Below, piece by piece: positions 60,896 through 64,000 of a stretch of DNA of 64,000 nucleotides. A program made the translations under genes and the position numbers. Source of the stretch: Verrucomicrobiaceae bacterium. GTDB taxonomy: Bacteria; Verrucomicrobiota; Verrucomicrobiia; Verrucomicrobiales; Verrucomicrobiaceae. Location of the stretch: NCBI GenBank assembly GCA_019694165.1, contig JAIBCL010000023.1, forward strand, positions 33,638 through 97,637, read 5' to 3'. The notes under the pieces were generated by a model. The model saw nothing but the letters and a program-made list of their open reading frames with translations, was not told the DNA's origin and made no database searches. How positions within the stretch are numbered: the first letter of the stretch is position 1; each line of letters opens with the position of its first letter.

Positions 60896-61423
60896 TCAGC
60901 TTACGTAATCGGCCATTTCGTAGAGCTTCGGGTCGCGCTGAGGTTGCTTTCCGCCGCCCCGGATCTTCTTCATGAACTGCGAGAAAAGCGCGTCGCCCGC
61001 TCCTTCCTCGCCTCCGTCCATTTCGCCGAATTGCTCCTCGAGTTTCTCGGGATCCTCGCCGGCTTCGAGGCGCTTCACCATCTCGCGCAGCTCTGGCGGG
61101 GTCTTGTCACCCATGAGGTCCGTCATCTTCCGCATGAAACGACCAAGCTGGCGGGGATCGGGGTTGGACTCGTCCATGCCTTCCATGTCGCGCTCCATGT
61201 CGGCCATGAATCCTTCCATCTTCGTTTCGTCGATGCCGGCGAAGGGGTCGTCTCCGGTGTCTTCCTTCGCCTTGCCGATGACGGCGAAACGCGAGACGCG
61301 GCGCTGCATGGTGAACGCCGGATTGTCAGGACAGCGCGGCACCCGGTCCTGATGAGCGAGCGAGCGTGCGAGGAACTGGTAGAGCTTGTTGTTTTCGGGG
61401 CAGTAGAACTCGTAGATGGGCAT
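60896..61423 (-). CDS. FmdB-like (putative regulatory) protein, degenerate zinc ribbon
   Basis: A 175-aa protein with an FmdB-type start (MPIYEFYCPENNKLYQFLAR). The zinc ribbon normally needs two CxxC pairs; here only one Cys of each pair remains (Cys8 and Cys31), so metal binding is doubtful. The rest is acidic and helical (KMEGFMADMERDMEGMDESN). It starts 130 bp after the SLC13 gene's stop on the same strand. Confidence 0.78.
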   Translation of the reverse strand: MPIYEFYCPENNKLYQFLARSLAHQDRVPRCPDNPAFTMQRRVSRFAVIGKAKEDTGDDPFAGIDETKMEGFMADMERDMEGMDESNPDPRQLGRFMRKMTDLMGDKTPPELREMVKRLEAGEDPEKLEEQFGEMDGGEEGAGDALFSQFMKKIRGGGKQPQRDPKLYEMADYVS

Positions 61424-61554
61424 GGTGTGGCGGGGCCGTTGGCGATGGTTGACGATTGTTGAGCCGGGAGCATGGGCAGGCGTTCGAGGCGTTTGGGCTG
61501 GAGAAAACCATCGTCAACCACGGTCAACAGCCGTCAACCCCTGCCGTCTCTTCT

Positions 61555-63321
61555 TCAACTCTTCAGCGGCCAGAACACCGGCACCAGTGCGAGCACGATG
61601 GCGAGCATGACGAGCGTGAGGCCGCCACCGACTTTCAGGAAGTCGGAGAAGCGGTATTTGCCGGGGCCGTAAACGAGGATGCACGATGGCTCGAACGGCG
61701 TGAGCACGGAGATGGAGGCGCTGAGCATGATGGCGATGCCGAAGGTGTGCGCATTGAGGTGCAGGTTCTCGGCGGCCTGCAATGCGACGGGCAGCACGAC
61801 GAGGGCGGCCGCTGCGTTCGACATCGGCTGTGTGAGCAGCACGGTCAGGACGCAGAAGCCGGCGAGCACGGCCATCGGGCCGTAGGGCTGGAGCAGCCCG
61901 GTGATCAGACCGGCGAGCATGTTGTCCGCGCCGGTTCTGCTCATGGCTTGGCCGAAGGCCGTCATGCCGCCGATGAGGATGAGCAGCCGCCAGTCGATAT
62001 TCTCGTACGCGGTCTCGAGGCTGATGCAGCGTGTGACGACGGCCAGCAGCGCTGCCAGCAGCATGGCGATGGCCGCGGGGATCAGGCCGAAGGAACTCGC
62101 CACCACCGCCGCGGCGAAGGCGGCAAGCACGAGCATGCCTTTGCGCCGGTCCGCCGTGCTGTAGTGATGGTCCGTGATGACCACCATCTCGGACTGCTCT
62201 TCGAAGGACTTGAAGCGTTCGTAGGGTCCCTGGAGCAGGAGCAGGTCACCGGCCTTCAGCCGAATGTCGCCGAGGTGATCAGCCATCGAACGGTCGCCCC
62301 TCATGATGGCGAGGACGGAGAGACCGGAGCGCTGCCGGAAATTCGCCTCCTTGAGCGTGCGGCCGATGAGGCCGGAGCGCGGCGTGAGCACCACTTCGGC
62401 GACGTGCGCCTCCTTCATGTCGATGCCCGAGCTGCGCAGATTGAGGTCTTCGAGAATGTCGATGCCCTCGATCTTCTTGATCTTCATGAGGTTCTCCACC
62501 TTTCCGGCGACAAGCACGAGATCGCCCTGCGCGAGCTTTTCATGCGGCGTGGCGGCCAGCCCGGTGCCGTGGCGCACGATCTTGAGCACCTGGAACTCGA
62601 GCACGGAGAAGTCCGAGCTGTAAATCTCCTGGCCGATGAGCGGCGAGTTCTCGAGAATGACGACCTCGGCCAGATACTCGCGCGGCGAGATGGTGTCCCC
62701 TTGCTCGCCGGTGTCACGATCCGGCAGCATCTTCATGCCGATGACGACCATGTAGAGGATGCCGCTTGCGAGGATGACGAGGCCGATGGGCGTCATCTCA
62801 AACATCCCGATCTCGCCCAGGCCGTTCTTTTTGAGATAGCCGCTCACCGCCACATTCGTGGAGGTGCCGATTAGGGTGCAGGTGCCGCCGAGGATGGAAG
62901 CGAAGCTCAGCGGCATCAAAAGACGCGAAGGAGATATCTTGATCGAGCGCGCCAGACCCATGACCGGGCCGAGGAACATGGCAGTGACCGTGGTGTTGTT
63001 CATGAATGCCGACACGCCCCCGACGCCCGCCATCATCACCGTGGTCAGACGCGCGGGCCGACCGCTGAGGCCGCGGGATACCAGGGTGCCCATGGCATCG
63101 AGCACGCCGGTCTCGCGCATCGCCGCGCCGATGACGAAGATGGAGGCGAGCATGACGATGACGTCATTGCTGAAGCCGGCGAAGGCCTCATCCACCTTCA
63201 GGATTCCCGCGAGTACGAGCACGCAGAGCATGGAGAGGGTGACGATGTCCACGGACACCTTCTCGGTCGAGAAGATCACCACCGCCACGAGGAGCAGGCC
63301 GATGACGAGACAGGCTTCCAT
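61555..63321 (-). CDS. SLC13/DASS-family transporter with TrkA-C domains
   Basis: About 588 aa with about 11 membrane segments (VDIVTLSMLCVLVLAGIL, SFASILGGTCTLIGTSTNVAVSG, LLTQPMSNAAAALVVLPVAL, GPGKYRFSDFLKVGGG). Two TrkA-C regulatory domains lie between the halves (about 205-285 and 300-385; QVLKIVRHGTGL, SGLIGRTLKEANFRQRSGL). It is like the SLC13 permeases (YfbS/SdcS type) that move anions such as sulfate or dicarboxylates. ATG 63321 is used; the frame continues upstream without a supported start. Confidence 0.85.
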   Translation of the reverse strand: MEACLVIGLLLVAVVIFSTEKVSVDIVTLSMLCVLVLAGILKVDEAFAGFSNDVIVMLASIFVIGAAMRETGVLDAMGTLVSRGLSGRPARLTTVMMAGVGGVSAFMNNTTVTAMFLGPVMGLARSIKISPSRLLMPLSFASILGGTCTLIGTSTNVAVSGYLKKNGLGEIGMFEMTPIGLVILASGILYMVVIGMKMLPDRDTGEQGDTISPREYLAEVVILENSPLIGQEIYSSDFSVLEFQVLKIVRHGTGLAATPHEKLAQGDLVLVAGKVENLMKIKKIEGIDILEDLNLRSSGIDMKEAHVAEVVLTPRSGLIGRTLKEANFRQRSGLSVLAIMRGDRSMADHLGDIRLKAGDLLLLQGPYERFKSFEEQSEMVVITDHHYSTADRRKGMLVLAAFAAAVVASSFGLIPAAIAMLLAALLAVVTRCISLETAYENIDWRLLILIGGMTAFGQAMSRTGADNMLAGLITGLLQPYGPMAVLAGFCVLTVLLTQPMSNAAAALVVLPVALQAAENLHLNAHTFGIAIMLSASISVLTPFEPSCILVYGPGKYRFSDFLKVGGGLTLVMLAIVLALVPVFWPLKS

Positions 63322-63532
63322 GAGAAAATGCGGGGGCGGCGCGGTGCGAGTGGCGGCCGGACCTTGGATGCCGGCGCGCGTCTGCGCAAGAGCGCGTGCA
63401 CGGGGCATCACGCCGCCGGCTTATGCGTGCATGGCACCTGCGCCGCCGGCTCCGGCGGCTGGGATCAACCGGGCGGGCAATGGTCCGGGCGGAAAGTGGA
63501 CGGGCGTGTTCACGCGACCGCGGCAGGGGCGA

Positions 63533-63793
63533 CTACTTCTTCGCCATCTTCGCGGCGACGCGACTCTTGAGGCGCGCGGCCGTGTTTTTGTGGATGACCT
63601 TGCTCTTGGCGGCCTTGTCGGCGGCCGAGGAGAACTCGGCAAGCGCGGCACCCGCAGTCTTCGCATCACCTTTCGCCAGCGCCGCCAGCACCTTCTTGCG
63701 CAGCGTGCGGATGCGGCCCTTCACCGCCTGATTGCGGGCGGTCCGGGTCTTGGTTCGACGGATGTCTTTTTCAGCGGAGCGGATGTTGGCCAT
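63533..63793 (-). CDS. rpsT: 30S ribosomal protein S20
   Basis: An 86-aa basic helical protein that binds 16S rRNA. Family pattern: MANIRSAEKDIRRTKTRTAR, RNQAVKGRIRTLRKKV, KVIHKNTAARLKSRVAA. Length is standard. The 210-bp gap to the SLC13 gene is GC-rich with local hairpins (GCCGCCGG-type) and no gene. Confidence 0.96.
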   Translation of the reverse strand: MANIRSAEKDIRRTKTRTARNQAVKGRIRTLRKKVLAALAKGDAKTAGAALAEFSSAADKAAKSKVIHKNTAARLKSRVAAKMAKK

Positions 63794-63893
63794 AGGCTTG
63801 GGTCGGAGGGGCGGATTTTGTAGTCGGGATGCCTTCCCTTGTCAACCGGCAAGGCGGTGCTGGAAAGACGACCCAGGGCAGACGCACTAACGA

Positions 63894-64000
63894 TCAGCGT
63901 GCGAAGTGGGCGAGCAGCGCGGCGAGGTAATTGGGGTTGATGGTGGCGATGAAGTGGCGCCGGCGCATGGACACCTGCGCGGGCTTGCGCACGGGCGGGG
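63894..64000 (-). CDS. 3' end of an unrecognised gene
   Basis: The last 35 codons of a minus-strand gene that starts beyond the window. The frame ends SMRRRHFIATINPNYLAALL then AHFAR and a TGA. Composition is coding-like (no stops in this frame to the edge, and G/C at third positions). I do not recognise the family. Confidence 0.5.
   Translation of the reverse strand, partial: PPVRKPAQVSMRRRHFIATINPNYLAALLAHFAR

Noticed and set aside
1..64000. CRISPR arrays, tRNA or rRNA genes, prophage genes
   Set aside because: I looked for regularly spaced repeats, cloverleaf signatures and phage structural genes on both strands and found none.

Overview
The window is high-GC bacterial DNA with the gene content of a Verrucomicrobiae member (Prosthecobacter/Verrucomicrobiaceae type). 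The main clues are a sulfatase next to a DUF1549/DUF1553 (PSD1) protein, two DUF1080/LamG-like secreted proteins, a secreted FAD oxidoreductase of the xanthan-lyase-like group, a sugar-phosphate isomerase-like TIM barrel and a GH62 arabinofuranosidase. This assignment is inference from gene families; there is no rRNA in the window.

Layout. 1-5.3 kb: secreted catabolic genes on + (sulfatase 3' end, PSD1 protein, metallo-beta-lactamase-fold protein, M19 dipeptidase-like protein). 5.3-7.7 kb: a NusG paralogue, a lipoprotein with a duplicated motif, and rlmH. 7.8-19.2 kb: three large sensor kinases (two adjacent), fcl, a CPA2 antiporter and an IS1380 relic. 19.3-28.2 kb: pheA, DUF1080, recD2, an M14-like peptidase, cutA, a fourth kinase, a possible caspase/CHAT-like secreted protein and bioB. 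28.2-32.2 kb: an accessory patch with a 297-bp MITE-like element, an IS4 relic, two sugar-related genes and an internally deleted ISAs1 transposase. 33.2-45.1 kb: complex I genes, nuoHIJKLMN on - and nuoG on +, separated by prfC-rnhA. 45.1-48.1 kb: an RpiB-GlyA fusion, a LMW phosphatase and a cyclic-nucleotide-binding protein. 48.4-55.8 kb: FAD oxidoreductase, MFS transporter, MMPL exporter, GH62. 55.9-60.8 kb: a TPR-like secreted protein and a DUF3142 lipoprotein, with a YoeB-type toxin-antitoxin pair and a Uma2 gene between them. 60.9-64 kb: FmdB-like protein, SLC13 transporter, rpsT and the 3' end of an unrecognised gene.

Most notable observations. (1) nuoG and nuoH, on opposite strands 2.5 kb apart, carry the same promoter module: a TGTGA-N6-TCACA dyad, then TTGCCG, exactly 16 bp, then GATAAT. 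This suggests one regulator controls both parts of complex I. (2) The 3' end of the DUF3142 gene is present three times as direct repeats that bracket a toxin-antitoxin cassette and a Uma2 cassette; the start of the downstream TPR gene lies inside one copy. (3) rpiB and glyA are fused in one frame and overlap a upstream LMW-phosphatase gene by ATGA. (4) A palindromic CCCCCTCACCCC element occurs twice; one copy sits inside a unit with 17-bp terminal inverted repeats and a TCA target duplication.

No CRISPR array, tRNA, rRNA or intact prophage was found by reading.
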